Source of the DNA: Paradevosia sp036499825
GTDB lineage: Bacteria > Pseudomonadota > Alphaproteobacteria > Rhizobiales > Devosiaceae
NCBI GenBank assembly: GCA_036499825.1
Contig: DASYCZ010000026.1
Coordinates: 310,001-374,000, forward strand
Direction: 5' to 3'
DNA: 64,000 nucleotides
The first letter of the stretch is position 1. Each line of letters begins with the position of its first letter. Positions 41,498 to 49,685 of the stretch are shown piece by piece. The notes below the pieces were generated by a model, which saw only the letters and a list, made by a program, of their open reading frames with translations, ran no database searches and was not told the origin of the DNA. Made by a program: the position numbers and the translations under genes.

Positions 41498-41977
41498 ATG
41501 GCGGTCACGGTCGCCGCGGAAACGCCGCTGCAGGACGAGGTGCGGGAGCTGGTGCGCCAGCTCAACGCCTACCTGCATGCGCTGACCCCGCCGGAATTTT
41601 GCTTCCATATGACTGTGGAGCAGATGGCGGAGGCCCCGACGACACTCTTCGTGGCACGGAACGAAGATGGTCGCGCCGTTGGCATGGGCGCTTTGCGTCG
41701 CGAGGCCGCGGGCCTTGCCGAGGTGAAGCGCATGTACAGCCTGCCGGAAGTGCGCGGACAGCGCGTCGGCAGCGCGCTGCTGGATGCGATCATCGCGCTG
41801 GCGTCTTCCGAAGGGGTCGAGCGACTGGTGCTGGAAACCGGCGACCGGCACCCCGAAGCCTGGCGGCTTTATGAACGGCGCGGCTTCACGCGCTGTGGAC
41901 CGGTGCTGGACTATCCCGACAGTCCGTGGTCGGTGTTCTATCAGAAGCAACTTTCGCCGATCGAAAGCGTGGCCTGA
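41498..41977 (+). CDS. GNAT family N-acetyltransferase
   Basis: 159 residues with the GNAT fold: PTTLFVARNEDGRAVGMGAL as strands, AEVKRMYSLPEVRGQRVGSA as the acetyl-CoA pyrophosphate loop (RGQRVGS), then LLDAIIALASSEGVERLVLE and ALYERRGFTRC-like HPEAWRLYERRGFTRCGPVL. The substrate is unknown. It lies 3 bp after gatC and about 50 bp before gatA, so it is inside the gat operon. Such a gene at this place is found in related genomes, as far as I recall. No membrane segment. Confidence 0.9.
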   Translation: MAVTVAAETPLQDEVRELVRQLNAYLHALTPPEFCFHMTVEQMAEAPTTLFVARNEDGRAVGMGALRREAAGLAEVKRMYSLPEVRGQRVGSALLDAIIALASSEGVERLVLETGDRHPEAWRLYERRGFTRCGPVLDYPDSPWSVFYQKQLSPIESVA

Positions 41978-42025
41978 GCCGCACTTGACGTTCGATCCTT
42001 GCAATTCATCTTACGAGCTGACGCG

Positions 42026-43510
42026 TTGACCGACCTGACCAAACTGACACTGGCTGCTGCCCGCAACGGATTGCAGGCGAAGGATTTCACTGCCGTCGAA
42101 TTGACGCAGAGCTATCTCGATGCGATCGGCGCGGCCAATTCCAAGCTCAATGCCTATGTGGCGGTGACCGGCGAGCAGGCGCTCACCATGGCCAAGGCCA
42201 GCGACGAAAAGCTGGGCAAAGGGCAGGGCGGCGCGCTGGAGGGCGTGCCATTGGGTATCAAGGATCTGTTCGCCACCAAGGGCGTGCATACGCAGGCCGC
42301 CAGCCATGTGCTCGACAGCTTCAGGCCTGAGTACGAATCGAGCGTGACCACCAATCTGTGGCGCGACGGCGCGGTGATGCTGGGCAAGCTCAACATGGAT
42401 GAGTTCGCCATGGGCTCATCCAACGAGACCTCCTACTATGGGCCGGTGATCAGCCCCTGGCGGGCTGAAGGCTCCAACATGGATCTGGTGCCCGGTGGTT
42501 CCTCCGGCGGCTCCGCGGCCGCCGTGTCCGCCTGGCTGTGTGCGGGCGCCACGGCGACCGATACCGGCGGCTCGATCCGGCAGCCAGCGGCATTCACCGG
42601 TACCGTGGGCATCAAGCCGACCTACGGCCGCTGCTCGCGCTGGGGCGTAGTGGCGTTCGCCTCCTCCCTCGACCAGGCTGGCCCGATTGCCCGCACGGTC
42701 GAGGATACGGCGATCATGCTGCAGTCCATGGCCGGATTTGATCCCAAGGATTCCACCAGCGTAGAGCTGGCCGTGCCGGATTTCGCCGCTGCGGTCGAAC
42801 GTGGCGTCAAGGGCCTCACCATCGGCGTGCCGCGGGAATACCGCATGGATGGCATGCCGGCCGAAATCGAAAAGCTTTGGCGGCAGGGCCTCGATTGGCT
42901 GGTGGCCGAGGGCGCGACGGTGAAGGATATCTCGCTGCCGCATACCAAATACGCGCTGCCGGCCTATTATATCGTGGCGCCGGCTGAGGCCTCGTCCAAC
43001 CTGGCGCGCTACGATGGCGTCAAATATGGGCTTCGCGTCACCGGCAAGGACATCACCGACCTTTACGAATTGAGCCGCGCCGCCGGCTTCGGCCGTGAGG
43101 TGAAGCGCCGCGTCATGATCGGCACCTATGTGTTGTCTGCGGGTTATTACGACGCGTACTACGTCCAGGCGCAGAAGGTGCGGACGCTGATCAAGCGCGA
43201 TTTCGAGGACGCCTTCGATGCTGGCGTCGATGCCATCCTGACGCCGGCGACACCTTCGGCCGCCTTTGGCATCGGCGACGAGGACATGAAGTCCGATCCG
43301 GTGAAGATGTATCTCAACGACGTGTTCACGGTGACCGTCAACATGGCTGGCCTGCCCGGCATCGCGGTGCCGGCCGGCAAGGATGGCACGGGCCTGCCGC
43401 TCGGGCTGCAGCTGATCGGCAAGCCGTTCGATGAGGAGACGCTATTCGCCGCGGCCCGCGTCATCGAGCGTGCAGCCGCAACGGATTTCTCGCCCAAGCG
43501 CTGGTGGTGA
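42026..43510 (+). CDS. gatA: Aspartyl/glutamyl-tRNA amidotransferase subunit A
   Basis: 494 residues from TTG 42026 (MTDLTKLTLAAARNGLQAKD); a TTG nine codons earlier is possible. It is the glutaminase/amidase subunit of GatCAB. The Ser-cisSer-Lys triad is seen in GVPLGIKDLFATKGVHTQAA (lysine) and VPGGSSGGSAAAVSAWLCAG (cis-serine) followed by TDTGGSIRQPAAFTGTVGIK (nucleophile serine). The remainder (YGRCSRWGVVAFASSLDQAG, a TPATPSAAFGIG loop and AGLPGIAVPAG) is standard. Length is normal (about 485-495). It ends at TGA 43508-43510, followed closely by the pentapeptide gene. Confidence 0.95.
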   Translation: MTDLTKLTLAAARNGLQAKDFTAVELTQSYLDAIGAANSKLNAYVAVTGEQALTMAKASDEKLGKGQGGALEGVPLGIKDLFATKGVHTQAASHVLDSFRPEYESSVTTNLWRDGAVMLGKLNMDEFAMGSSNETSYYGPVISPWRAEGSNMDLVPGGSSGGSAAAVSAWLCAGATATDTGGSIRQPAAFTGTVGIKPTYGRCSRWGVVAFASSLDQAGPIARTVEDTAIMLQSMAGFDPKDSTSVELAVPDFAAAVERGVKGLTIGVPREYRMDGMPAEIEKLWRQGLDWLVAEGATVKDISLPHTKYALPAYYIVAPAEASSNLARYDGVKYGLRVTGKDITDLYELSRAAGFGREVKRRVMIGTYVLSAGYYDAYYVQAQKVRTLIKRDFEDAFDAGVDAILTPATPSAAFGIGDEDMKSDPVKMYLNDVFTVTVNMAGLPGIAVPAGKDGTGLPLGLQLIGKPFDEETLFAAARVIERAAATDFSPKRWW

Positions 43511-43538
43511 TCAAATTTCGATCGATCACGACGAGTTT

Positions 43539-44276
43539 GTGCGCCGGCAGAAACTGGGGGAGCCGATCGAGGAAGAAGATCTTTCCGAGATCGATTGGGC
43601 CGACCTGCCCGAGGTCAAGATCGTCGTTCGCCAATGCGATATCCGTGGCGGGCGGCTGAACGACGCGGTGCTGCCCTATGCGTTGTTCGAGCGTTGCGAT
43701 TTCACCGGCTGCCGGTTCGCTTCCGCCGATCTCAGCCACGCGCAGTTCCAGCAGTGCAATTTCTTCGATGCGAACCTGCGCGCCGGGTGTGATTTTTCCC
43801 GCGCCCAACTGCTAGGCGCGCAATTCGACTATTGCAATCTGTCGATGAGCCGTTTCATCGGCACGGATATGTATGGCGCGACGCTCAATCGCTGCAAGGC
43901 GCCCGGGGTTGACTTCGAGGACGCGGTTTTCGTGCGCAAGGTTGGCCGGCAACTCATCGGGCGCGGCGCGCTCACCGAGTGCCAGCTCGACATGGCATTG
44001 TTCCGCGATCTCGAATTGCAGGACTGCAATTTCGAAAGCAGTAGCTTGCGGCAGGCCGATTTCAGCCGCGCCAATCTGTCGGGCGCCAATCTGCGCCGGG
44101 CGGATTTGACCGAGGCGAACCTGCGCGGCTCCGTACTCGACAAGACTGATTTGCGCGATGCAACGCTCAACGGGTTCGATCTGCCGGGCCTCAAGAGCTA
44201 TGCGGGCCTGAAGGTCAGTGAGTCCGGACTTGGAGCTGTCGTCGCCTCGCTCGGCATGCGGGTGTTTCCGGGGTAG
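43539..44276 (+). CDS. Pentapeptide repeat protein
   Basis: About 245 residues. The chosen GTG is a guess: no in-frame ATG lies between the gatA stop (43510) and the conserved region. From about residue 40 it is a run of five-residue repeats of the A(D/N)LxX type: FTGCRFASADLSHAQFQQCN, NLSMSRFIGTDMYGATLNRC, then LRQADFSRANLSGANLRRAD and LTEANLRGSVLDKTDLRDAT, which will form a right-handed quadrilateral beta helix. Function is unknown for most such proteins; DNA gyrase protection is known for some, but nothing shows it here. It is close behind gatA and may share the message. Confidence 0.85.
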   Translation: MRRQKLGEPIEEEDLSEIDWADLPEVKIVVRQCDIRGGRLNDAVLPYALFERCDFTGCRFASADLSHAQFQQCNFFDANLRAGCDFSRAQLLGAQFDYCNLSMSRFIGTDMYGATLNRCKAPGVDFEDAVFVRKVGRQLIGRGALTECQLDMALFRDLELQDCNFESSSLRQADFSRANLSGANLRRADLTEANLRGSVLDKTDLRDATLNGFDLPGLKSYAGLKVSESGLGAVVASLGMRVFPG

Positions 44277-44390
44277 CGGGGCCCGCCTCCCTTGATCGGA
44301 GGGCTCTTGCGGTCTATGTGCCAGACCAAGAAAAATGAAAGAGCGAGACTGGCCTGTGGGTTTTGCCGGTGTTCGCTATGGTGATTTCAA

Positions 44391-44708
44391 ATGCATGACG
44401 TGTTCACGACTCTCGACTGGTCCGCGCCGCCCAAGACCCTCAGTGAGCCCCAAAAAGCCCTGTGGTGGCTGAAGAAGGGCGGCTTGAAAGTCGGCCCGGA
44501 ATGGGACCAGGCCCACCAGATCCTGGCAAATGGCGAGGGCGTCCAGGCGTTCGACTGGGTGCATGCCCTGGCGCATTGGATCGAGGCGGACATGGGCAAT
44601 GCCGACTATTGGTATCGCCGCGCCGGCAAGAAGCGCGCGGCCGCGAGCGTCGCCGCCGAATGGGAACATATCGCCAAGGCGCTGACGCAGACCACCGTCA
44701 GCCATTGA
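44391..44708 (+). CDS. Hypothetical protein
   Basis: 105 residues: TLDWSAPPKTLSEPQKALWW, LKKGGLKVGPEWDQAHQILA, EGVQAFDWVHALAHWIEADM, then NADYWYRRAGKKRAA and an EWEHIAKAL end. Tryptophan- and histidine-rich and helical, with no signal or membrane segment. Similar short proteins with the 'WW.K.gGl..gp.Wd.AH.i' pattern occur in related genomes as hypothetical proteins; I do not recognise a named domain. It has its own start, about 115 bp after the pentapeptide gene. Convergent with the YjhX-type gene on the other strand. Confidence 0.7.
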   Translation: MHDVFTTLDWSAPPKTLSEPQKALWWLKKGGLKVGPEWDQAHQILANGEGVQAFDWVHALAHWIEADMGNADYWYRRAGKKRAAASVAAEWEHIAKALTQTTVSH

Positions 44709-44745
44709 TGGAGAGTCGGCGGTCCGGCCCTCCATCGACGTCGTG

Positions 44746-45003
44746 CTAGCGGTTGTCGACCTCGCTGCGCACCAGCTCCAGTCCGCGGCGCGTGATGCGA
44801 TAGGGGCGGCCACCTTCCGATTTGATGGCTTTTCGCCGTCGTAGTTTCTGGAACAGCGGCACGGTGCATTGCGTCATCAGCCAGCCGTCCCGCGTGTGAC
44901 ATTTGATGCCGACAAGCCGGCCATTAGGGTCTTTCAGCGTGGCGATATAGCCACCTTGCGCGAGCGCGTGCAGCACTCGCTGTTCGTCTCTGGAAATATC
45001 CAT
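44746..45003 (-). CDS. YjhX-type (UPF0386) protein
   Basis: 85 residues from ATG 45003 (MDISRDEQRVLHALAQGGYI); the frame extends 20 codons upstream. The sequence shows ATLKDPNGRLVGIKCHTRDG, WLMTQCTVPLFQKLRRRKAI, KSEGGRPYRITRRGLELVRS: a winged helix-turn-helix-like fold and the UPF0386/YjhX pattern. YjhX of Escherichia coli was reported as the toxin of a pair with the acetyltransferase YjhQ, while other members are simply hypothetical. No YjhQ-type gene is adjacent. The upstream region at 45091-45151 has dyads that may be operator sites for it. Confidence 0.85.
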   Translation of the reverse strand: MDISRDEQRVLHALAQGGYIATLKDPNGRLVGIKCHTRDGWLMTQCTVPLFQKLRRRKAIKSEGGRPYRITRRGLELVRSEVDNR

Positions 45004-45090
45004 TGAAAGGAAAACCTGCGATCCTTGCGGCAAGCCGCAACAACACTGGCGCCCGGCAGCCATCGCATGGCGGGCACTGGTTCAAGATCT

Positions 45091-45151
45091 GCCTCGCCCG
45101 ACAGGCGAGGCTCTAGCAGGTTTCCAAATACGTACGCATAGGCCCTACGTA
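45091..45151. promoter_or_regulatory. Dyads upstream of the YjhX-type gene
   Basis: A perfect hairpin GCCTCGCC-CGACA-GGCGAGGC spans 45091-45111, and two TACGTA boxes lie at 45129-45134 and 45146-45151, 17 bp apart. The region is between the minus-strand start of the YjhX-type gene and the stop of the cytochrome gene. The boxes are about two helical turns apart, which fits a dimeric regulator site; the regulator is unknown. Confidence 0.4.
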
Positions 45152-45205
45152 TAGCCGAAGTCGCTACGAGCGGCGAGTGTAGCCGGGCCACACCGAGGTC
45201 AATAC

Positions 45206-45682
45206 TCAGCCGGCCGGCATCGTGGGCGGTGCAAAGACCATATAGGGCGTCTTCGGTTTCTCGCCGGGCTTGAGATCGGCAGGGGCCGGATCACCGGGTG
45301 CACCGAGCGAAACGACATACTGGTAGAGCGAGCGCATCTCGTTCTCGGTCAATGCACGCACGTTGAACCATGGCATGGGCGGGCCGACCTCGAAAGTTTG
45401 CAGGTGCTTGACCCATTGATCTTCCGACATCTTGGCTGCCACCAGACGCAGATTGGCTGCGTAGTTGACGCCCCATGGGCCGGCAAATCCCACGGGATTG
45501 CCCTTGAGGGCGGCGGCTGGATCGATCTTGCCGTTGGACTCGGAGTAGCCGACCGTATGACAGTCGTGGCAGCCACCGATGATGGAAATACGCTGGCCGA
45601 CCGACACGGACACCCCAGCATCCTGGGCAAGGGCCGCCGTCGAAAGCAGCCCCATGGTCATCATCACTGTGAGTTTCAGCAT
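45206..45682 (-). CDS. Periplasmic cytochrome c family protein
   Basis: 158 residues. A signal peptide (LTVMMTMGLLSTAALAQDA, cleavage after ALA) leads to one haem c motif CHDCH (cysteines 38 and 41, histidine 42). The later PPMPWFNVRALTENEMRSLY stretch supplies the methionine as axial ligand and a helix of the cytochrome c fold (LYQYVVSLGAPGDP). The end is proline/lysine-rich. It would carry electrons in the periplasm; the partner is not evident. Standing alone between the YjhX-type gene and a divergent chorismate mutase gene. Confidence 0.9.
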   Translation of the reverse strand: MLKLTVMMTMGLLSTAALAQDAGVSVSVGQRISIIGGCHDCHTVGYSESNGKIDPAAALKGNPVGFAGPWGVNYAANLRLVAAKMSEDQWVKHLQTFEVGPPMPWFNVRALTENEMRSLYQYVVSLGAPGDPAPADLKPGEKPKTPYMVFAPPTMPAG

Positions 45683-45774
45683 TTAATCCCCCCGGATCAC
45701 TGAACGCTCCAGCATCCCAGATCGGCGAAGGGATGTATCTCCCTCTTCCGGGGGGCAAAGGTTGAAATTATCGC

Positions 45775-46134
45775 ATGACGGGTGCACACAAGGATGTGTC
45801 CCTTAAGAAGAGCATTGCCGTGACTGCACTCAAATCCCCCGCCGAATGTACCTCGAAAGACGACGTGCGCGTCGAGATCGACCGTGTCGACCAGGCGTTG
45901 ATCAACCTTTTTGCTGAGCGTCACCGCTATGTGACGAAGATGGCGCAGATCAAGACCGATCCCCACGAAGCCTATGATCCGAAACGCATTGAGGCGGTTA
46001 TCGGCAAGGTCAGGTCCCGCGCCGAAGTGCTGGACCTCGACGAGGACCAGGCAGAATTGATCTGGCGCACGTTAATCGACTGGAATGTCAATTACGAAAA
46101 GGGCATTATTGCTGCGCGCCGCCGCGCGGAGTAG
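45775..46134 (+). CDS. Chorismate mutase (AroQ type)
   Basis: 119 residues; the core begins around DDVRVEIDRVDQALINLFAE, RHRYVTKMAQIKTDPHEAYD, then PKRIEAVIGKVRSRAEVLDL and WRTLIDWNVNYEKGII. This is the AroQ helical chorismate mutase fold, with the arginine and lysine active-site residues in the expected helix positions (E..R..iD..l...l..R, K...). It converts chorismate to prephenate. The first 30 residues are an extension of uncertain use: a GTG inside it is an alternative start. The next gene begins 5 bp after its stop. Confidence 0.88.
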   Translation: MTGAHKDVSLKKSIAVTALKSPAECTSKDDVRVEIDRVDQALINLFAERHRYVTKMAQIKTDPHEAYDPKRIEAVIGKVRSRAEVLDLDEDQAELIWRTLIDWNVNYEKGIIAARRRAE

Positions 46135-46138
46135 CGCC

Positions 46139-46654
46139 ATGTCGACTGCTGTTCACATCCGAAAGGCCGAAGCCGACGACGCCAGAAGACTGGCGACAAT
46201 TGGCTTTTTGGCATGGGAAAGCAGTATCTTGCCGCTCCTGACTGAAGTGCCGGGCATGCGTGCTGCGGAGCAGCGTCGCCTGGCCAGCGCCGTGCATGAG
46301 ACCATCGATCGTGTCATCGTGGCCGAAGTCGATGGCGTCGCAGTAGGCTGGTGCTCGCGGTCACGGGGGCGGGCCTATATTCCGTTCCTGTTCGTCGCGC
46401 CGGAATTCCAGAACCATGGGGTCGGGCAATTGCTGCTCAGCCGCATGGAAACACTGATCGAACTGGAAGGCGCCGAGCGCGTCTATCTGGAAACGCCGGC
46501 GGACAATGTGCGGGCGGTAAAATTCTATGAGCATCGCGGCTATCGCATCCTCGCGATGCGGCCGGACGGGCGGCCCGACCATCGGCCGTTCATGAGCGTT
46601 CGGCTCGAAAAGCTGTTGCATCCTTTTGTCGGGCGTGTATCCGACACTGAGTAA
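46139..46654 (+). CDS. GNAT family N-acetyltransferase
   Basis: 171 residues from the ATG giving MSTAVHIRKAEADDARRLAT; the frame extends upstream into the chorismate mutase gene. The GNAT pattern reads IRKAEADDARRLATIGFLAW, VIVAEVDGVAVGWCSRSRGR, FLFVAPEFQNHGVGQLLLSR (the acetyl-CoA loop) and ALEGAERVYLETPADN-like ETPADNVRAVKFYEHRGYRI. Substrate unknown. It lies between the chorismate mutase gene (5 bp) and gatB (18 bp), so all three probably share a message. No signal peptide or membrane segment. Confidence 0.9.
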   Translation: MSTAVHIRKAEADDARRLATIGFLAWESSILPLLTEVPGMRAAEQRRLASAVHETIDRVIVAEVDGVAVGWCSRSRGRAYIPFLFVAPEFQNHGVGQLLLSRMETLIELEGAERVYLETPADNVRAVKFYEHRGYRILAMRPDGRPDHRPFMSVRLEKLLHPFVGRVSDTE

Positions 46655-46672
46655 TTCAGGGAACTGGCCTAA

Positions 46673-48172
46673 TTGACCCTCATCGATACGCGTACCCCCA
46701 ATCCCAAGAGCTTCATCAAGGGCGCCACCGGCGATTGGGAGGTGATCATCGGCATGGAAGTGCATGCCCAGGTGACCTCGGAGAGCAAACTGTTCTCGGG
46801 CTCCTCGACGGAATTCGGCCGCCCGGCCAATTCCAATGTCAGCTTCGTCGACGCCGCCATGCCCGGCATGCTGCCCGTCATCAACGAGGAATGCGTGCGC
46901 CAGGCCGTGCGCACTGGCCTCGGGCTCAAGGCGCAGATCAACAAGCGCTCGATCTTCGATCGCAAAAACTACTTCTATCCGGACTTGCCCCAGGGCTACC
47001 AGATTTCACAGTTCAAGGACCCCATCGTGGGCGAGGGCAAGGTCACCCTCGACATGGGTGAGGGTGGCGAGATCGAGATCGGCATCGAACGGCTGCACCT
47101 CGAACAGGATGCCGGCAAATCCATCCACGACCAGCATCCGAGCATTTCTTTCGTCGACCTCAACCGGTCCGGCGTGGCGCTGATGGAAATCGTCTCCAAG
47201 CCCGACCTGCGCTCGTCCGACGAGGCCAAGGCATATCTCTCGAAGCTGCGCGCGATCCTGCGCTATCTCGGCACTTGCGATGGCAACATGGAGCAGGGTT
47301 CCATGCGCGCCGACGTCAATGTTTCCGTACGGCGTCCCGGTGGCGAGTTCGGCACGCGTTGCGAGATCAAGAACGTCAACTCCGTACGCTTTGCCGGGCA
47401 GGCGATCGAATACGAAGCGCGCCGGCAGATCGACATCCTCGAGGACGGGGGTGTGATCGAGCAGGAAACGCGGCTGTTCGACCCGAAGCTGGGTGAAACG
47501 CGCTCCATGCGGTCCAAGGAAGAAGCACACGACTATCGCTACTTCCCCGATCCGGATCTGCTGCCGCTGGAGTTCGATGACGCCTTTATCGCCGATTTGG
47601 CCAAGCACCTGCCGGAGCTGCCGGACGAGAAGGCTGCCCGTTTCATCAAGGAACACGGCGTTACGGCTTATGACGCGATGGTTTTGACTCTCGACCGTGA
47701 GTCGGCGGATTTCTACGAGGCCACAGTGCGCTTCGGTGGCAAGTCCCGCGACGGCAAGGCCGTGGCCAATCTGATCACGGGCGACCTGTCGGCGTTCGCC
47801 AACACCACGGGCAGCACTTTCGCGCAGACGCATATCACGCCGAGCCAGATTGCCGGTCTCGTCGATCTGATGAGCGACAGCACGATCTCGAGCAAGATCG
47901 CCAAGGATGTACTGGCGATCATCATCAAGGAAGAGAAGGACGCCGATCCGGCGGCGCTGGTCGAGGCGCGCGGGCTGAGGCAGGTCACCGATACGGGCGC
48001 CATCGAGAAGGTGGTGGACGAGATCATCGCGGCCAATCCCGATCAGGTCGCCAAGGTCAAGGACAAGCCGACGATGATGGGCTGGTTCGTCGGGCAGGCG
48101 ATGAAGGCCTCCGGCGGCAAGGCCAATCCGCAGGCCCTCAACGAAATCCTGAAGCGGAAGCTGGGGCTCTAG
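46673..48172 (+). CDS. gatB: Aspartyl/glutamyl-tRNA amidotransferase subunit B
   Basis: 499 residues from TTG 46673 (MTLIDTRTPNPKSFIKGATG). It is the tRNA-binding kinase-like subunit of GatCAB that activates Glu/Asp on the tRNA. The N-terminal cradle has WEVIIGMEVHAQVTSESKLF, RSIFDRKNYFYPDLPQGYQI and the metal/ATP region ERLHLEQDAGKSIHD. The C-terminal YqeY-like tail (EKVVDEIIAANPDQVAKVKD, KPTMMGWFVGQAMKASGGKA) is complete. Length normal (about 480-500). gatA is 3.2 kb upstream, with six other genes between. Confidence 0.96.
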   Translation: MTLIDTRTPNPKSFIKGATGDWEVIIGMEVHAQVTSESKLFSGSSTEFGRPANSNVSFVDAAMPGMLPVINEECVRQAVRTGLGLKAQINKRSIFDRKNYFYPDLPQGYQISQFKDPIVGEGKVTLDMGEGGEIEIGIERLHLEQDAGKSIHDQHPSISFVDLNRSGVALMEIVSKPDLRSSDEAKAYLSKLRAILRYLGTCDGNMEQGSMRADVNVSVRRPGGEFGTRCEIKNVNSVRFAGQAIEYEARRQIDILEDGGVIEQETRLFDPKLGETRSMRSKEEAHDYRYFPDPDLLPLEFDDAFIADLAKHLPELPDEKAARFIKEHGVTAYDAMVLTLDRESADFYEATVRFGGKSRDGKAVANLITGDLSAFANTTGSTFAQTHITPSQIAGLVDLMSDSTISSKIAKDVLAIIIKEEKDADPAALVEARGLRQVTDTGAIEKVVDEIIAANPDQVAKVKDKPTMMGWFVGQAMKASGGKANPQALNEILKRKLGL

Positions 48173-48197
48173 GCTTCTTCGAACACCGGAGCGCACC

Positions 48198-48719
48198 ATG
48201 TCACCGACCGAACTGCCGCCAAAGGCCCCAGCCGCGACGCGCCGGCCGCGGCCGGCGTGGTTGAAGGTGGCTGGCGCGGTGGTGCGGCTCGTCATGTTGG
48301 TGCCGGTCGTGGCGACGTTCATCGCGGCGCTGGCGCTAATGATTTATGGCGCCATCGAGACCTGGCATTTCGTCGATGCGTTGTATTTTTCGGGCCACGA
48401 ACTGGGCCGGGACCAGGCGCTGTTGCTGGCGATCGAGATCGTCGACCTGTTCCTCTTGGCGACGGTCGTGCAGGTGGTGGCGCTGGGGCTCTATCAGCTC
48501 TACTTCAACCAGGATCTGGAACTGCCGCAGTGGCTGAAGATCGATTCTCTCGATGACCTGAAGTCCAAGCTGGTTGGCGTCACCATCACCGTGCTGGCCG
48601 TGTATTTCCTCGGCCAGGCGGTGGTCTGGAGCGGCGGCAGTGACATCGTCTATCTCGGTGGAGGCGTGGCGATGGTGATCGTGGCGCTGACTTATTTCCT
48701 CAGCAAGATGGACCACTGA
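48198..48719 (+). CDS. YqhA family (UPF0114) membrane protein
   Basis: 173 residues with about four transmembrane helices (LVMLVPVVATFIAALALMIY, ALLLAIEIVDLFLLATVVQV, LVGVTITVLAVYFLGQAVVW, YLGGGVAMVIVALTYFLS). The segment LGRDQALLLAIEIVDLFLLA and the LYFNQDLELPQWLKIDSLDDL loop are typical of the YqhA/UPF0114 family. Function is unknown. A disordered proline/alanine-rich lead of about 20 residues comes first. It follows gatB closely (25 bp) and is convergent with the EamA transporter gene (2 bp apart). Confidence 0.9.
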   Translation: MSPTELPPKAPAATRRPRPAWLKVAGAVVRLVMLVPVVATFIAALALMIYGAIETWHFVDALYFSGHELGRDQALLLAIEIVDLFLLATVVQVVALGLYQLYFNQDLELPQWLKIDSLDDLKSKLVGVTITVLAVYFLGQAVVWSGGSDIVYLGGGVAMVIVALTYFLSKMDH

Positions 48720-48721
48720 CC

Positions 48722-49612
48722 TCAGGCAGTAGTTGGCCGCAGGCGCCGGATCAGGCGACCGTCAATAAAGACGAGGCCGAGGAAGATCACCGCCATGCCG
48801 AGCAAATGCGTCGGCTGGAAGCGTTCTCCCAGGATCAGCACGCCCAGCAGTATCGCCGAGATCGGCGTGATGAAGGTGTTGATCGAGAAATTGGTGGCGC
48901 CTACGCGCGGCAGCATGCGGTACATCAGCAGGAATGCGAAGCTGCTCGACAGCAGGCCAATGCCGAATAGTGCGCCCCAGGTTTCGCCCTGCGTGATGAC
49001 GGGCAGCCCCTCGAACAGCAGGGCCACGGGCACGCCCACGATGGCGGCGGCGCTGAGTGAGCATGCCGCGGTCGTCGCCGGATCGACCTTGGCGAAGCGT
49101 CGCGCATAGTTGAGAGTAATGGCGTAACACACGGTCGCCAGCAGTGCCGCGCCGATCGCCCAGATCTGGCCGGTGCCGCCCGCCCCCAGTGAGGGCGCCG
49201 CCAGTATCGAGGCGCCAATGAAACCGACCACCACACCGATGGATTTGTTCCAGGTGGCCTTTTCGGCACTGGGCCAGAAATGCGAGACGATGACCGTGGT
49301 CATCGGCGTCAGGGCATTGATGACGCCCACGATGCCGCTCGCCAGATGTTGCTCGGCAAAGGGAAACAGCGCGAAAGGGATGGAATAGTTGATGATGCCC
49401 AGCAGCAGGAACTGACCATAGACCCGGCGGTCCTTCGGCAGGGTGCGGCGCGTGGCGGCGAAATACGCCCAGCAGCCCAGCGCCCCGATGGCGACGCGAC
49501 CGGCCGATACCCAGAGAGGGCCGATCTCGCGGATCAGCAGCGCGTTGAAGAGGAACGAGCAGCCCCAGATGGCGCCGATGAAGATAACCAATATCCAGTC
49601 GCGCAGGGACAT
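48722..49612 (-). CDS. EamA/DMT-family transporter
   Basis: 296 residues with ten predicted helices in two EamA repeats of five (first, about 1-140: WILVIFIGAIWGCSFLFNAL; second from about 150: GQIWAIGAALLATVCYAITL). The second repeat ends with SFAFLLMYRMLPRVGATNFS and a LGMAVIFLGLVFIDG helix. Drug/metabolite exporter family; the substrate is not predictable. It lies 74 bp downstream of purN on the same strand and may be read with it. No terminator is seen between them. Confidence 0.92.
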   Translation of the reverse strand: MSLRDWILVIFIGAIWGCSFLFNALLIREIGPLWVSAGRVAIGALGCWAYFAATRRTLPKDRRVYGQFLLLGIINYSIPFALFPFAEQHLASGIVGVINALTPMTTVIVSHFWPSAEKATWNKSIGVVVGFIGASILAAPSLGAGGTGQIWAIGAALLATVCYAITLNYARRFAKVDPATTAACSLSAAAIVGVPVALLFEGLPVITQGETWGALFGIGLLSSSFAFLLMYRMLPRVGATNFSINTFITPISAILLGVLILGERFQPTHLLGMAVIFLGLVFIDGRLIRRLRPTTA

Positions 49613-49685
49613 GCGTGTTCTCCGTTTGTGCGCATCCTATGCGGCCAAACGGGCTCCGTCGAACCGATTTTAACGATAGCTGGAA

